A DNA stretch of 34,950 nucleotides, from NCBI GenBank assembly GCA_003166375.1, contig PMVZ01000242.1, positions 36,622 through 71,571 of the forward strand, written 5' to 3'. Position 1 is the stretch's first letter. Each line of letters begins with the position of its first letter. The translations under genes were made by a program, and so were the position numbers. The stretch is from Acidimicrobiaceae bacterium. GTDB taxonomy: Bacteria; Actinomycetota; Acidimicrobiia; Acidimicrobiales; Bog-793. This document shows, one piece after another, positions 7,918 to 15,371 of this stretch. The notes under the pieces are model-generated. The model was not told the DNA's origin. It searched no databases and saw only the letters and a program-made list of their open reading frames with translations.

Positions 7918-8601
7918 ATGGGATCGATGATCGAGTTTCCTAGCAACGGTTCGACCGACGTGGGATACCTGGCCTTGCCCGCCGGCGGGAGCGGACCGGG
8001 AGTCGTCGTGATCCAGGAGTGGTGGGGCCTTGTCGACCACATCAAGGATGTGTGCGATCGCTTCGCAGCCGAAGGCTTCGTGGCACTGGCACCTGACCTG
8101 TACCACGGCGCGAAGGTCACCGAGCCGGACGCGGCCGCGAACCTGATGATGGCGCTGCAATTGGACCGGGTGGGACGGGACATGGGCGGTGCCGTCGACG
8201 AGGTTGCCACGCGATCGAGTGGCAGCGGAGTCGGAGTCGTCGGGTTCTGCATGGGCGGCGGCCTGGCTTTGATGCTCGCATCGCAGCGTCCGGACAAGGT
8301 GAGAGCTGTCGTGCCCTTTTACGGTGTCCTGCCTTGGGAGGGCGCGCAGCCCGACTACCCGGCGCTGACCGGCGCGGTCCTCGGCCACTTCGCTGGGAAG
8401 GATGAATCGGCGGACCCTGAAACTGCCAGGGCGCTCGTGCGTACCCTGAGGAGCGCGGGCAACGACGATGTGGACATCCACATCTACCCGCAAGCTGATC
8501 ATGCCTTCTTCAACGACACGCGTCCAGAGGTCTATGACGCCGAGGCATCGGCGCTCGCCTGGCAACGCACCACAGAGTTCCTTCGTTCCCGCATCGCTTG
8601 A
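7918..8601 (+). CDS. Dienelactone hydrolase family protein
   Basis: This 227-aa alpha/beta hydrolase belongs to the DLH family, which opens enol-lactones or related esters in the cytoplasm. The catalytic set is visible: Glu34 in VIQEWWG, nucleophile Cys111 in the elbow GFCMGG, Asp162 in FAGKDE and His195 in ADHAFFND. Cys replaces the Ser of ordinary esterases, as is standard for DLH. Length matches the family. ATG at 7918 is preferred over the in-frame ATG at 7927 because of the upstream TAGCTT box. The next gene (DUF885) starts within or just past its stop codon, so the two are probably co-transcribed. No aromatic-degradation genes surround it, so a chlorocatechol role is not supported and the substrate is unknown. 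Confidence 0.93.
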   Translation: MGSMIEFPSNGSTDVGYLALPAGGSGPGVVVIQEWWGLVDHIKDVCDRFAAEGFVALAPDLYHGAKVTEPDAAANLMMALQLDRVGRDMGGAVDEVATRSSGSGVGVVGFCMGGGLALMLASQRPDKVRAVVPFYGVLPWEGAQPDYPALTGAVLGHFAGKDESADPETARALVRTLRSAGNDDVDIHIYPQADHAFFNDTRPEVYDAEASALAWQRTTEFLRSRIA

Positions 8602-8609
8602 GCTCTGGA

Positions 8610-9881
8610 ATGACGCCCGACGTCGTCGAGCGCTACCTCGCTCTCGCCTTGGCGATGGATCGCCACGTGAGCGGGCTCGTGGACGCCTACTACGGGCCCA
8701 AGGCAATTGCAGCCCGCGTCGCCGCCGCGCCGATCACGCCACCGGAGCACCTTGTGGCCGAGGCGAGGGCGCTTTTGGCGGCCCTCGATGCAGGTGAGCC
8801 GCTCGGCGATCCGGACGAACGAGCGGTTCCGGGTCACCGCCGGCTCGAGGCTGTGCCCGATGCGGGCAGGGACGCGGCGCGGCGCCACTACCTGCGTGCC
8901 CAGGCGATCGGCCTCCTCACCACCGCGCGCAAGCTCGCCGGTGAACCGATCGCCTACGCCGACGAAGTCGAGTCCTGTTACGGCGTGCGGCCACGCAGAT
9001 TCGAGCAAGATGTTTTCGAGGCGGCACACCGCCGCCTCGACGAGGTGGTGCCGGGCAAGGGACCGCTCCTGGGTCGCTACGTGGCTTGGCGCGAGTCGCA
9101 GGCGGTGCCCCTCGACCGGCTGGAGGCGGCGATCGCCTCGCTCGCCGAGGATCTCCGGGACCGGACCCGGCTCATGTTCGGTCTGCCTGAGGGCGAGCGC
9201 GTCCACTTCGCGCTTGTCAACGGCAAGCCGTGGAGCGGCTTCAACTACTTCCTGGGAGGGTCACGGTCGAGGGTCGAGATCAACACCGACCTTCCGGTCC
9301 TCTCTACTTCTCTAGGTCCTCTCGTGGCACACGAGGCTTATCCCGGTCATCACACCGAACACGTCCGCAAAGAGGCGGGCCTGTTCCGCTGCCACCGATG
9401 CTGGGAAGAGTCGATCGTTGTCATCGGAACACCGCGCAACCTGGTTTCCGAGGGACTCGCTGATCTTGGGTTCGAGGTCGTGATGGGCCCCCGTCGAGAG
9501 GCCGTGGTAGCCGAGCACCTGACCCCACTCGGGATCTCCTACGACCCGGACTTGGTCGCGATCGTGAGACAGGCGGGAGAGGCGCTCACAGGCGTGCGTG
9601 CGAATGCGGCCTTTCGCCTGTGGGAGGACGGGGCCGATCCCGACACCGTCATCGATGAGGTGGCCCGTTTCGAGCTGACTTCGAGGGCGAGGGCGCAGAA
9701 GAGGGTCGAGTTCCTCCTGCATCCGACCTGGAGGGCGTACATCTCCTGCTATGTCGAGGGCTTGCCGTTGTGCCGGGCATTCGTGGCAGGTGATCCTGCC
9801 AGATTCGCCCGGCTCGTTACCGAACAGCTCACGCCTCGAGACCTGATCGACCAGTCGCCTGGGACCGTCCGACGTGCCTGA
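8610..9881 (+). CDS. DUF885 family protein, putative metallopeptidase-like
   Basis: This protein of about 423 residues is mostly helical and belongs to the DUF885 family. Its clearest feature is HEAYPGHH at residues 241-248, an HE-x4-HH zinc-binding-type motif, followed by a second conserved region, SEGLADLGFEV, likely to supply a further ligand. No signal peptide is seen, so it should act in the cytoplasm. ATG at 8610 is chosen; an in-frame TTG at 8598 overlapping the upstream stop is an alternative. Its end overlaps the next gene by 8 bp, making a tight dlh - DUF885 - fpg-like unit. DUF885 proteins are generally annotated as uncharacterised or as carboxypeptidase-like; the specific substrate cannot be inferred. 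Confidence 0.85.
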   Translation: MTPDVVERYLALALAMDRHVSGLVDAYYGPKAIAARVAAAPITPPEHLVAEARALLAALDAGEPLGDPDERAVPGHRRLEAVPDAGRDAARRHYLRAQAIGLLTTARKLAGEPIAYADEVESCYGVRPRRFEQDVFEAAHRRLDEVVPGKGPLLGRYVAWRESQAVPLDRLEAAIASLAEDLRDRTRLMFGLPEGERVHFALVNGKPWSGFNYFLGGSRSRVEINTDLPVLSTSLGPLVAHEAYPGHHTEHVRKEAGLFRCHRCWEESIVVIGTPRNLVSEGLADLGFEVVMGPRREAVVAEHLTPLGISYDPDLVAIVRQAGEALTGVRANAAFRLWEDGADPDTVIDEVARFELTSRARAQKRVEFLLHPTWRAYISCYVEGLPLCRAFVAGDPARFARLVTEQLTPRDLIDQSPGTVRRA

Positions 9882-10713
9882 GCTTCCCCAGATGCAGGCA
9901 CTTGCCGAGCGTCTGGACGCCGCGGTCGGCGGAGCGGTGATCGCGCAGGTCGAGATGCTGGGCTTCTCAGGTTTGAAGACGGTTGTGCCTCCGGACCAAG
10001 GCCTCGAGGGCGAGGAGCTGATCGGGGTGGGGCGCAGAGGCAAGTACCTCGTGCTGAGCCTCTCCTCTAGTCGCCGCGTCCTGGTTCACCTGTCTCAGGC
10101 AGGTCGTCTGGACATCGAAGTGCCACCGAAGCACACCAAGCCGAGAGGCGCCGTTGTTCGCTTCGTCTTGGGGAACGGCACAGGTGTGCTCGTTCGCGAG
10201 CACGGCCACGAGCGCAAGGCCGGTTGGTGGGTGCTGGCCGCGGGCGACGAGGGACCTCTGGACGGCCTCGGCCCAGAGCCCCAGGAGAAGGCGTTCGAGG
10301 ACCTGCTGCGCACGAGCCAGGACACGCGGCATCTTCACACGCTCCTGCGGGACCAGAGATTTGTTGCGGGCATCGGCCGGGGCTACGCGGACGACGCGCT
10401 GAACCGCGCCGGCTTGTCGCCTTTCTCGGCCCTCAATTCGTTGAGCCAGTCGGACCGTACGCGTTTGGTGGCCGAGGTCAGGTCAGTCCTGTCCGAAGCG
10501 ATAGCCTCGGAGCGCCAGCGAACGGGGGGCCTGTCGGAGCCCAAGCTCGGCACCGCCTTTGCAGTGCACAATCGGGTTGGCCAACCCTGCCCGGTCTGCG
10601 GTGAGCCTCTGCTCAGGGTCTCCTACGAGTCGCACGAGGTCGTCTACTGCAAACGCTGTCAGACCAAGGGCCGCCTTCTTGCGGATCGCCGTTTGTCGCG
10701 CCTGTTGAAGTGA
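9874..10713 (+). CDS. Divergent Fpg/Nei-family DNA glycosylase homologue
   Basis: This 279-aa protein shares the fold of formamidopyrimidine-DNA glycosylase. Pro2 (the Schiff-base nucleophile after Met removal) and Glu3 are intact in MPELP, Lys57 is present in GRRGKY, and a C-terminal zinc finger has Cys239/242 and Cys259/262. Several DNA-contacting positions differ from canonical MutM: HLSQAGR replaces HLRMSGQ/HLGMTGR (the void-filling Met is lost), and GIGRGYADD replaces GIGNIYADE. The canonical mutM lies at 34058 in the same window, so this is a paralogue with a likely different lesion preference or a non-excising role. It starts at GTG 9874, overlapping the DUF885 stop, so translation is probably coupled. 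Confidence 0.85.
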   Translation: MPELPQMQALAERLDAAVGGAVIAQVEMLGFSGLKTVVPPDQGLEGEELIGVGRRGKYLVLSLSSSRRVLVHLSQAGRLDIEVPPKHTKPRGAVVRFVLGNGTGVLVREHGHERKAGWWVLAAGDEGPLDGLGPEPQEKAFEDLLRTSQDTRHLHTLLRDQRFVAGIGRGYADDALNRAGLSPFSALNSLSQSDRTRLVAEVRSVLSEAIASERQRTGGLSEPKLGTAFAVHNRVGQPCPVCGEPLLRVSYESHEVVYCKRCQTKGRLLADRRLSRLLK

Positions 10714-10751
10714 TCTCGGCTGGAGCGACGCTCTGGTCGAAGTGGCCGAGA
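10714..10751. terminator. Candidate bidirectional hairpin between convergent genes
   Basis: TCTCGGC (10714-10720) pairs perfectly with GCCGAGA (10745-10751). The 24-nt loop contains a smaller CGAC/GTCG stem. It sits between the convergent fpg-like and methyltransferase genes. There is no T-tract, so termination is only a suggestion from position. Confidence 0.35.
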
Positions 10752-10794
10752 CGGCATAGAACCTCGAGATCGAGGACAAGCTGTGCAGGCAAAG

Positions 10795-11469
10795 CTAGCG
10801 ATGGTGCGGGGCCTTCTCCGGGGCGAAGCGACGGCCTATGACCGTGACGAGCGGCGGCAGCACGACGGAGGCGTCCCCCGGTTCCACCTCGGTGAGCTCC
10901 TCGAGATAGGTCGCCACCGGTCCCGGCCCGGCACCCGCGGGAGCCTCGGCCCAAGCATCGACGAGCTCGAGGCCGACCTCGCGGACCATCCCGGGAAGGA
11001 GGGCTCCGACGTCCGGGTGCCTCGCCACGGGCATCGACATCGCCACGCCGTCGATCCGTCCCGCCGATGTGATCGGCTCCTGCGCGAGCAGATAGCCCCC
11101 GATCCTGAGTGACGCGACCATCCGCCGCAGGACTGCACGGGGCTCGAGGACGTGCATCAACAAGAAACGGCAGTAGGCGAGGTCGACGCTCTCCGGCAAT
11201 GTCAGGTCCTCGCCGGCCTGGGTGATGGCGATGACCTGGGCCCCTCCGGCGGCGGCGGCCGCCGCAGCAACCTCGTCCCGGGCTCGGGGATCGCTGTCGA
11301 CGGCGTATACGCGTCCCGCGCGCCCCACGAGCTCCGCGAAGGCCACCGAGACGTCACCGGAGCCGGCACCGACGTCCACGCACCGCCACCCGGTCTCGAG
11401 GCCCAGGCGTTCGAGTGCGGTTGCAAGCGGTCGCCGGTAAAGGTCGTTGCGCAACCCGAGCTCGGTCAT
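10795..11469 (-). CDS. Class I SAM-dependent methyltransferase
   Basis: This protein of about 224 residues has a Rossmann methyltransferase core. Motif I, VDVGAGSGDVS, is at residues 31-41, with an acidic residue at the end of strand 2 (VYAVDSDPRA). Motif IV is LAYCRFLLMHV, and VLRRMVASLRIGGYLLAQEP is motif V/VI of UbiE/type-11-like enzymes. A C-terminal strand pair completes the fold. The frame is open to an ATG at 11511, but ATG at 11469 is preferred because TACCGT ends exactly 7 nt upstream, the same layout as other genes here. The methyl acceptor is unknown. It is divergent from the small protein at 11532 and convergent with the fpg-like gene. Confidence 0.85.
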   Translation of the reverse strand: MTELGLRNDLYRRPLATALERLGLETGWRCVDVGAGSGDVSVAFAELVGRAGRVYAVDSDPRARDEVAAAAAAAGGAQVIAITQAGEDLTLPESVDLAYCRFLLMHVLEPRAVLRRMVASLRIGGYLLAQEPITSAGRIDGVAMSMPVARHPDVGALLPGMVREVGLELVDAWAEAPAGAGPGPVATYLEELTEVEPGDASVVLPPLVTVIGRRFAPEKAPHHR

Positions 11470-11476
11470 CGCGACG

Positions 11477-11482
11477 ACGGTA
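11477..11482 (-). promoter_or_regulatory. -10 box (TACCGT) of the methyltransferase gene
   Basis: TACCGT on the minus strand ends 7 nt before ATG 11469. This decides that start over the longer alternative at 11511. Confidence 0.45.
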
Positions 11483-11518
11483 CTCAAAGTTCGCTGATCC
11501 GCGGGCACCATGCCGGGC

Positions 11519-11524
11519 TACCGT
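11519..11524 (+). promoter_or_regulatory. -10 box (TACCGT), leaderless-type
   Basis: TACCGT ends 7 nt before GTG 11532, with no Shine-Dalgarno sequence. The same hexamer and spacing occur on the opposite strand for the divergent methyltransferase. Confidence 0.5.
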
Positions 11525-11531
11525 TGGCTGC

Positions 11532-11969
11532 GTGAGAGTGACGATGATGTTGTGTGACGCGGCGCAGGTGGCAGACGGGAAGCTCTTCATTCTCGGTGGA
11601 GGTTGGAGCCTCATCGGACCGGATCCGATGCCATCTGCGATTGCCATCAAAGTGGACGTGGGGTGGAACGAGGCGACTCGGCCGCACCACTGGGAGCTTT
11701 TCCTGATGGACGAGGACGGGCGCCCGGTCATCGTCGAGGGCGCCGATGGTCCCCAGCCGATCGAGGTGCGAGGAGACTTCGAGGTGGGGCGGCCCGAAGG
11801 CGTGCCGGAGGGAAGCCCGGTCGACGTGGCTGTCGCGGTCAACTTCAGCCCGCTCCCGCTCGCGTACAACACCCGTTTCACCTGGCGTCTCACCATCGAC
11901 GGGGAGAGCGAGAACGACTGGCAGCTCGCCTTTTCCACAAGGTCGCCGCGGGAGCTGCCCGGGGAATGA
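11532..11969 (+). CDS. Conserved hypothetical protein, DUF6941-like
   Basis: This 145-aa cytoplasmic protein has no signal or membrane segment. The N-terminus MRVTMMLCDAAQVADGKLFILGGGW resembles a family of small actinobacterial proteins of unknown role (DUF6941-like). These begin with an mLCDaA-like motif and a glycine turn, then strand-rich sequence ending in a conserved W-R-L-x-I-D-G. I recognise the pattern but cannot name a function. GTG 11532 is chosen for the upstream TACCGT box; ATG 11544 or 11547 are alternatives. It is transcribed away from the methyltransferase gene. The following gene has its own promoter. Confidence 0.7.
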   Translation: MRVTMMLCDAAQVADGKLFILGGGWSLIGPDPMPSAIAIKVDVGWNEATRPHHWELFLMDEDGRPVIVEGADGPQPIEVRGDFEVGRPEGVPEGSPVDVAVAVNFSPLPLAYNTRFTWRLTIDGESENDWQLAFSTRSPRELPGE

Positions 11970-12036
11970 CCGGGTCAGAGAAGCCCTCCGGCGAGAACGT
12001 GGACTGAGGGGTCCGGCCAGCTCGGGGCGTCGTTTC

Positions 12037-12065
12037 TTGGTCTTGTCGTCGCGCAGCACTAGCCT
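12037..12065 (+). promoter_or_regulatory. Promoter upstream of the RmlC-like gene
   Basis: TTGGTC (12037-12042), a 17-bp spacer and TAGCCT (12060-12065) match a sigma70-type promoter. The predicted transcript has a leader of about 45 nt carrying AGGAGG before TTG 12116. Confidence 0.6.
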
Positions 12066-12115
12066 GCCGGAGGCCGATCCGCAGAGTCTCAGAATCGATG
12101 GAAGGAGGGCGACCG

Positions 12116-12667
12116 TTGCCGAGACTGGAAACGTCCACGTTGATCGCGGACGTCATGATCGTGATTCCGGACATCTACGGCGACAGCCGTGGACGGTTCA
12201 TCGAGACGTACCGAAGGAACTGGTTCCCCCTCGGCCGCGAGATGGTTCAAGGCAACCGCTCGGACCGTCAGCAGGGCGCCGTCGTCGGTCTTCACTACCA
12301 CTTCCATCAGTCCGACTACTGGTATGTGACCCGGGGTCGGGCTCGTGTCGTCCTGCACGACCTCCGGGTCGGCTCGCCGACGGACGGGGCGACCGAGATC
12401 CTCGAGATCGGCGAGCACGACGACCGCGGGTTGTTCATCCCCCCTGGCGTCGGCCATGGATTCGCGGCGGTCACGGATCTGACGCTCACGTACCTCGTCG
12501 ACTCCTACTACAACCCCACTGACGAGCTCGGCGTTGCCTGGGACGATCCCGAGCTGGGGGCGGATTGGGGCGTCGCCGATCCGGTCGTGTCAGCACGCGA
12601 CCGGGCGAACCCGCACCGTCAGGAGATCCCAGACCATCTTCGCCCGCGCTATGGTCTGAGAACCTGA
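12116..12667 (+). CDS. RmlC-like dTDP-sugar 3,5-epimerase/cupin
   Basis: This protein of about 183 residues has the jelly-roll fold of dTDP-4-dehydrorhamnose 3,5-epimerase. Matching features are the N-terminal IPDIYGDSRGRFIETYR, the catalytic-His region VVGLHYHFHQSDYW, and FIPPGVGHGFAAVTD followed by DSYYNPTDELGVAWDDPELG, all in RmlC order. The TTG at 12116 is preferred over ATG 12098 because AGGAGG lies 7 nt upstream of the TTG and would fall inside the coding sequence if the ATG were used. No other nucleotide-sugar genes (rmlA, B, D) or glycosyltransferases are in the window, so the substrate may not be dTDP-rhamnose precursor. Role in cell-wall glycan synthesis is inference. Confidence 0.8.
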   Translation: MPRLETSTLIADVMIVIPDIYGDSRGRFIETYRRNWFPLGREMVQGNRSDRQQGAVVGLHYHFHQSDYWYVTRGRARVVLHDLRVGSPTDGATEILEIGEHDDRGLFIPPGVGHGFAAVTDLTLTYLVDSYYNPTDELGVAWDDPELGADWGVADPVVSARDRANPHRQEIPDHLRPRYGLRT

Positions 12668-12758
12668 TCGGCGTTCGCTCCTCGGAGGCGCGCGACGTCG
12701 TGGTCTCGGCATTCGGCTTGAATGGGAGTGTGCGTAGCCAGTTGCGGAGTTGAGGAGC

Positions 12759-13775
12759 GTGGTAGCGCTCGTCATTGTCGTCCTTGCGGTGCTCGTCGTT
12801 GCTGCGATCGTCTGGGCTCGCGTCGTCTCGGCCAGGTCAGCTACCAAGTCCGTCGAGACCTACGAGCGCGCGCTCGGCGTGCTCGGAGAAGTCTCGAAAC
12901 GCACCGAGTCCACCGGGTTCCGCATCCTTCCCCATGAGGAGACCGGCCGGCCTCATGTCGGCAGGCGCATCGATGAAGCGGGCGGGGAGGCCCCCGTGGC
13001 CCAGCGGGATGCCCGCTCGCCCGGCCAGGGCCAGTTGGCCTCTTCGCGACTGCCGCCTGCCGGCGAGCCCAAGCTTCGTTTTTCCGGTCCAAACAGGCCT
13101 CCGGGCCGCGGGCCGGCGGCAGACCAGCAAACCGGCGGTCCAGAGCACGACGACCAAGAAGCCGGCGCGCCGCCAGACGCTTCCGCCCGCGCACGTGCGA
13201 CACACGCCCGCGCACGGGTGCCCAACGCGGCCGAGGCTCGCGCTCGCGGAGAGGCATACAAGTCACCAGCCGATCGGCATCGCCAGGTCCTGGTGCGACG
13301 GGCCGCGACCGGTGCGACAGCAGCTGTGGCGATCGCGGCAGTCGTTGCCGCCGCGATCTCCCTGAGCGGCGGTGGCGGGCGTCACGCGACTCCCCCGACG
13401 TCGACCACTCGCATCGGCGGTGGCGGGCATGCCACGAGCACCACGACCACGACGACGCTCCCGACGAGCCTGGAGCCCACGTCCGTATCGTCTTCCAACG
13501 TCGCGTTCACTGTGCCGTCGGGCAACTACACACTGGCGTTCCAGGCCGCAGGCGGGGCCTGCTGGGTTGGGATCGAGCACACCACCGCGGGGCCGTGGCT
13601 ATTTGCCGAGACGTTGAGCGCCGGCCAGTCGGCGACCTACAAGGGATCGGGTGCCCTCGTCATGACACTTGGCGCTCCGGGTTACATCGGCCTCACCGTG
13701 AACGGACTGGTGGCAGATCTCCCGAAGGGGGTCGGTCGGCCCTACAACGTGGAGCTCACGCCGGCCGCGGGCTGA
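12759..13775 (+). CDS. Two-helix membrane protein with RodZ-type C-terminal (DUF4115) domain
   Basis: The protein has about 338 residues. It opens with a hydrophobic helix (VALVIVVLAVLVVAAIVWARV). A long Pro/Arg/Gly-rich, probably disordered segment follows to about residue 180. A second helix (ATGATAAVAIAAVVAAAISL) and a Thr-rich linker lead to a C-terminal domain. That domain, from about residue 245, matches the RodZ C-terminal DUF4115 pattern: CWVGIEH, ETLSAGQSATYKG, VMTLGAPGYIGLTVNG. The HTH domain that anchors RodZ to MreB is absent. GTG 12759 is chosen because GGAG lies 9 nt upstream; TTG 12750 is an alternative. It sits just before the SUF operon with no clear functional link. A cell-envelope role is suggested only by the domain. 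Confidence 0.7.
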   Translation: MVALVIVVLAVLVVAAIVWARVVSARSATKSVETYERALGVLGEVSKRTESTGFRILPHEETGRPHVGRRIDEAGGEAPVAQRDARSPGQGQLASSRLPPAGEPKLRFSGPNRPPGRGPAADQQTGGPEHDDQEAGAPPDASARARATHARARVPNAAEARARGEAYKSPADRHRQVLVRRAATGATAAVAIAAVVAAAISLSGGGGRHATPPTSTTRIGGGGHATSTTTTTTLPTSLEPTSVSSSNVAFTVPSGNYTLAFQAAGGACWVGIEHTTAGPWLFAETLSAGQSATYKGSGALVMTLGAPGYIGLTVNGLVADLPKGVGRPYNVELTPAAG

Positions 13776-13859
13776 GGCGTCTTCAGCCGCACTCGCCAAG
13801 CGACAGCCGGCGGCCATGCAACGGCTGCGCGGCGCGTAGGCGTGTCAGTCCGGAGTTGT

Positions 13860-13892
13860 TACTATGTCCGTAGGAGAAACTCCCAGGAGAGG
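13860..13892 (+). promoter_or_regulatory. -10 box and ribosome site of the suf operon
   Basis: TACTAT (13860-13865) is the best -10 in the 125-bp gap before sufB; no good -35 pairs with it. AGGAGAGG (13885-13892) lies 8 nt before the sufB ATG. The leader would be about 30 nt, unlike the leaderless genes nearby. Confidence 0.5.
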
Positions 13893-13900
13893 AACGCCTG

Positions 13901-15301
13901 ATGGCCATCACGGAGCTGGATCTCGGCAAGTACCAGCTCGGCTGGAGCGACGTCGAGGATTACGTCTTCAAGCCGCGCAAGGGGCTGTCAGAGGAGATCG
14001 TCCGGGAGATGTCCGCCATGAAGGGCGAGCCGGGCTGGATGCTCGACTTCCGGCTCTCCTCGCTGCGCCGCTTCGAGCGCAAGCCGATGGTGCGCTGGTT
14101 CGCCGAAAAGATGCCCGACCTGGACTTCGACGACATCTACTACTACATCAAGCCCACCGATGCGCAGGTCAACGACTGGGACAAGCTGCCCGAGTCGGTG
14201 AAGAACACCTGGGACAAGCTCGGCATCCCGCAAGCCGAGCGCAAGTACCTGGCCGGGGTCACCGCCCAGTACGAGTCGGAGGTCGTGTACCACCGCAATC
14301 GCGAGGACCTTGCGCGGCTCGGCGTGCTCTTCACCGACATGGACACCGCGGTTCGCGAGCACACCGAGATCGTCCGCAAGTGGTTCGGCAAGATCATCCC
14401 GCCGGGCGACAACAAGTTCGCGGCCCTCAACTCGGCCGTCTGGTCGGGGGGGTCCTTCATCTATGTACCGCCCGGTGTGACCGTGGACATGCCCCTTCAG
14501 GCGTACTTCCGGATCAACGCCGAGAACATGGGCCAGTTCGAGCGAACCCTGATAATCGCGGACGAGGGTGCCCAGGTTCACTATGTCGAAGGTTGCTCGG
14601 CGCCGGTCTACTCGTCGGACTCGCTTCACTCGGCGGTCGTCGAGCTCGTGGCGCTGCCAGGCAGCCGGATCACCTACACCACGATCCAGAACTGGTCCAC
14701 GAACGTCTACAACCTCGTCACCAAGCGAGCCCGGGCCGAAGCCGAGGCCCACGTCGAGTGGATCGACGGGAACATCGGCTCACGGCTCACGATGAAGTAC
14801 CCGTCGGTGTACCTGATGGGGCCGAAGGCGTCGGGCGAGGTCCTCTCCGTGGCTTACGCGGGGGCGGGCCAGATCCTCGACACTGGGGCGAAGATGTTCC
14901 ACTGCGCGCCCGAGACCAGTTCCACGATCGTCTCGAAGTCGATCTCGAAGGACGGCGGCCATGCCACCTACCGAGGCAAGGTGCACGTCGACGAAGGCGC
15001 CAGGAGGGCAAAGTCGTTCGTTCGCTGCGATGCGCTCATCCTGGACGAAGACTCGGTCTCGGAGACAAAGCCCTACATGGAGGTCTGTGAGCGTGACGCC
15101 GAGATCGGCCACGAGGCGACCGTGTCCAAGATCGGTGATGACCAGCTCTTCTACCTGATGAGCCGCGGCCTGAGCGAGACTCAGGCGATGGGCATGATCG
15201 TGAACGGGTTCATCGAGCCGATCACCCGCACACTGCCGATGGAGTACGCGGTCGAATGGAGCCGTCTGATCGAGCTCCAGATGGACGGCTCGGTCGGCTG
15301 A
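13901..15301 (+). CDS. sufB: Fe-S cluster assembly scaffold protein SufB
   Basis: This 466-aa cytoplasmic protein builds nascent Fe-S clusters with SufC and SufD. It starts with the standard N-terminal region (YQLGWSDVEDYVFKPRKGLSEEIV). The parallel beta-helix core contains GGSFIYVPPGVTVDMPLQAYFRIN, GCSAPVYSSDSLHSAVVELVA and ITYTTIQNWSTNVYNLVTKRA. Cys376 in FVRCDALIL corresponds to the conserved cysteine linked to cluster assembly, and the C-terminus holds GHEATVSKIGDDQLFYLMSRGL. Unlike mycobacterial SufB, no intein interrupts it. It is first in the operon with a strong ribosome site. No sufR regulator precedes it, so any iron or oxidative-stress control must lie elsewhere. Confidence 0.97.
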   Translation: MAITELDLGKYQLGWSDVEDYVFKPRKGLSEEIVREMSAMKGEPGWMLDFRLSSLRRFERKPMVRWFAEKMPDLDFDDIYYYIKPTDAQVNDWDKLPESVKNTWDKLGIPQAERKYLAGVTAQYESEVVYHRNREDLARLGVLFTDMDTAVREHTEIVRKWFGKIIPPGDNKFAALNSAVWSGGSFIYVPPGVTVDMPLQAYFRINAENMGQFERTLIIADEGAQVHYVEGCSAPVYSSDSLHSAVVELVALPGSRITYTTIQNWSTNVYNLVTKRARAEAEAHVEWIDGNIGSRLTMKYPSVYLMGPKASGEVLSVAYAGAGQILDTGAKMFHCAPETSSTIVSKSISKDGGHATYRGKVHVDEGARRAKSFVRCDALILDEDSVSETKPYMEVCERDAEIGHEATVSKIGDDQLFYLMSRGLSETQAMGMIVNGFIEPITRTLPMEYAVEWSRLIELQMDGSVG

Positions 15302-15357
15302 GGTCCTTGAGCGGCCTGCCGCCAAGGCCTGCCGACGTTTCGAGCGTTGTGGCGAGG

Positions 15358-15363
15358 TAACGT
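15358..15363 (+). promoter_or_regulatory. -10 box (TAACGT), leaderless-type, inside the suf cluster
   Basis: TAACGT ends 8 nt before ATG 15372. It implies an internal promoter after sufB, giving the small Cys protein, sufD and downstream genes an extra transcript. Confidence 0.45.
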
Positions 15364-15371
15364 CCATCCCC

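Noticed and set aside
7849-8706. Upstream extension of the minus-strand MFS gene to 716 residues
   Set aside because: The extra 286 residues are antisense to the dienelactone hydrolase gene and lack hydrophobic segments. The MFS fold starts at ATG 7848.
7918-10713. Aromatic-compound degradation cluster suggested by dienelactone hydrolase
   Set aside because: No ring-cleavage dioxygenase, muconate cycloisomerase or regulator is nearby. The neighbours are DUF885 and an Fpg-like protein.
13901-15301. Checked SufB for an intein, as in mycobacteria
   Set aside because: The protein is 466 residues with uninterrupted conserved blocks and no splicing motifs.
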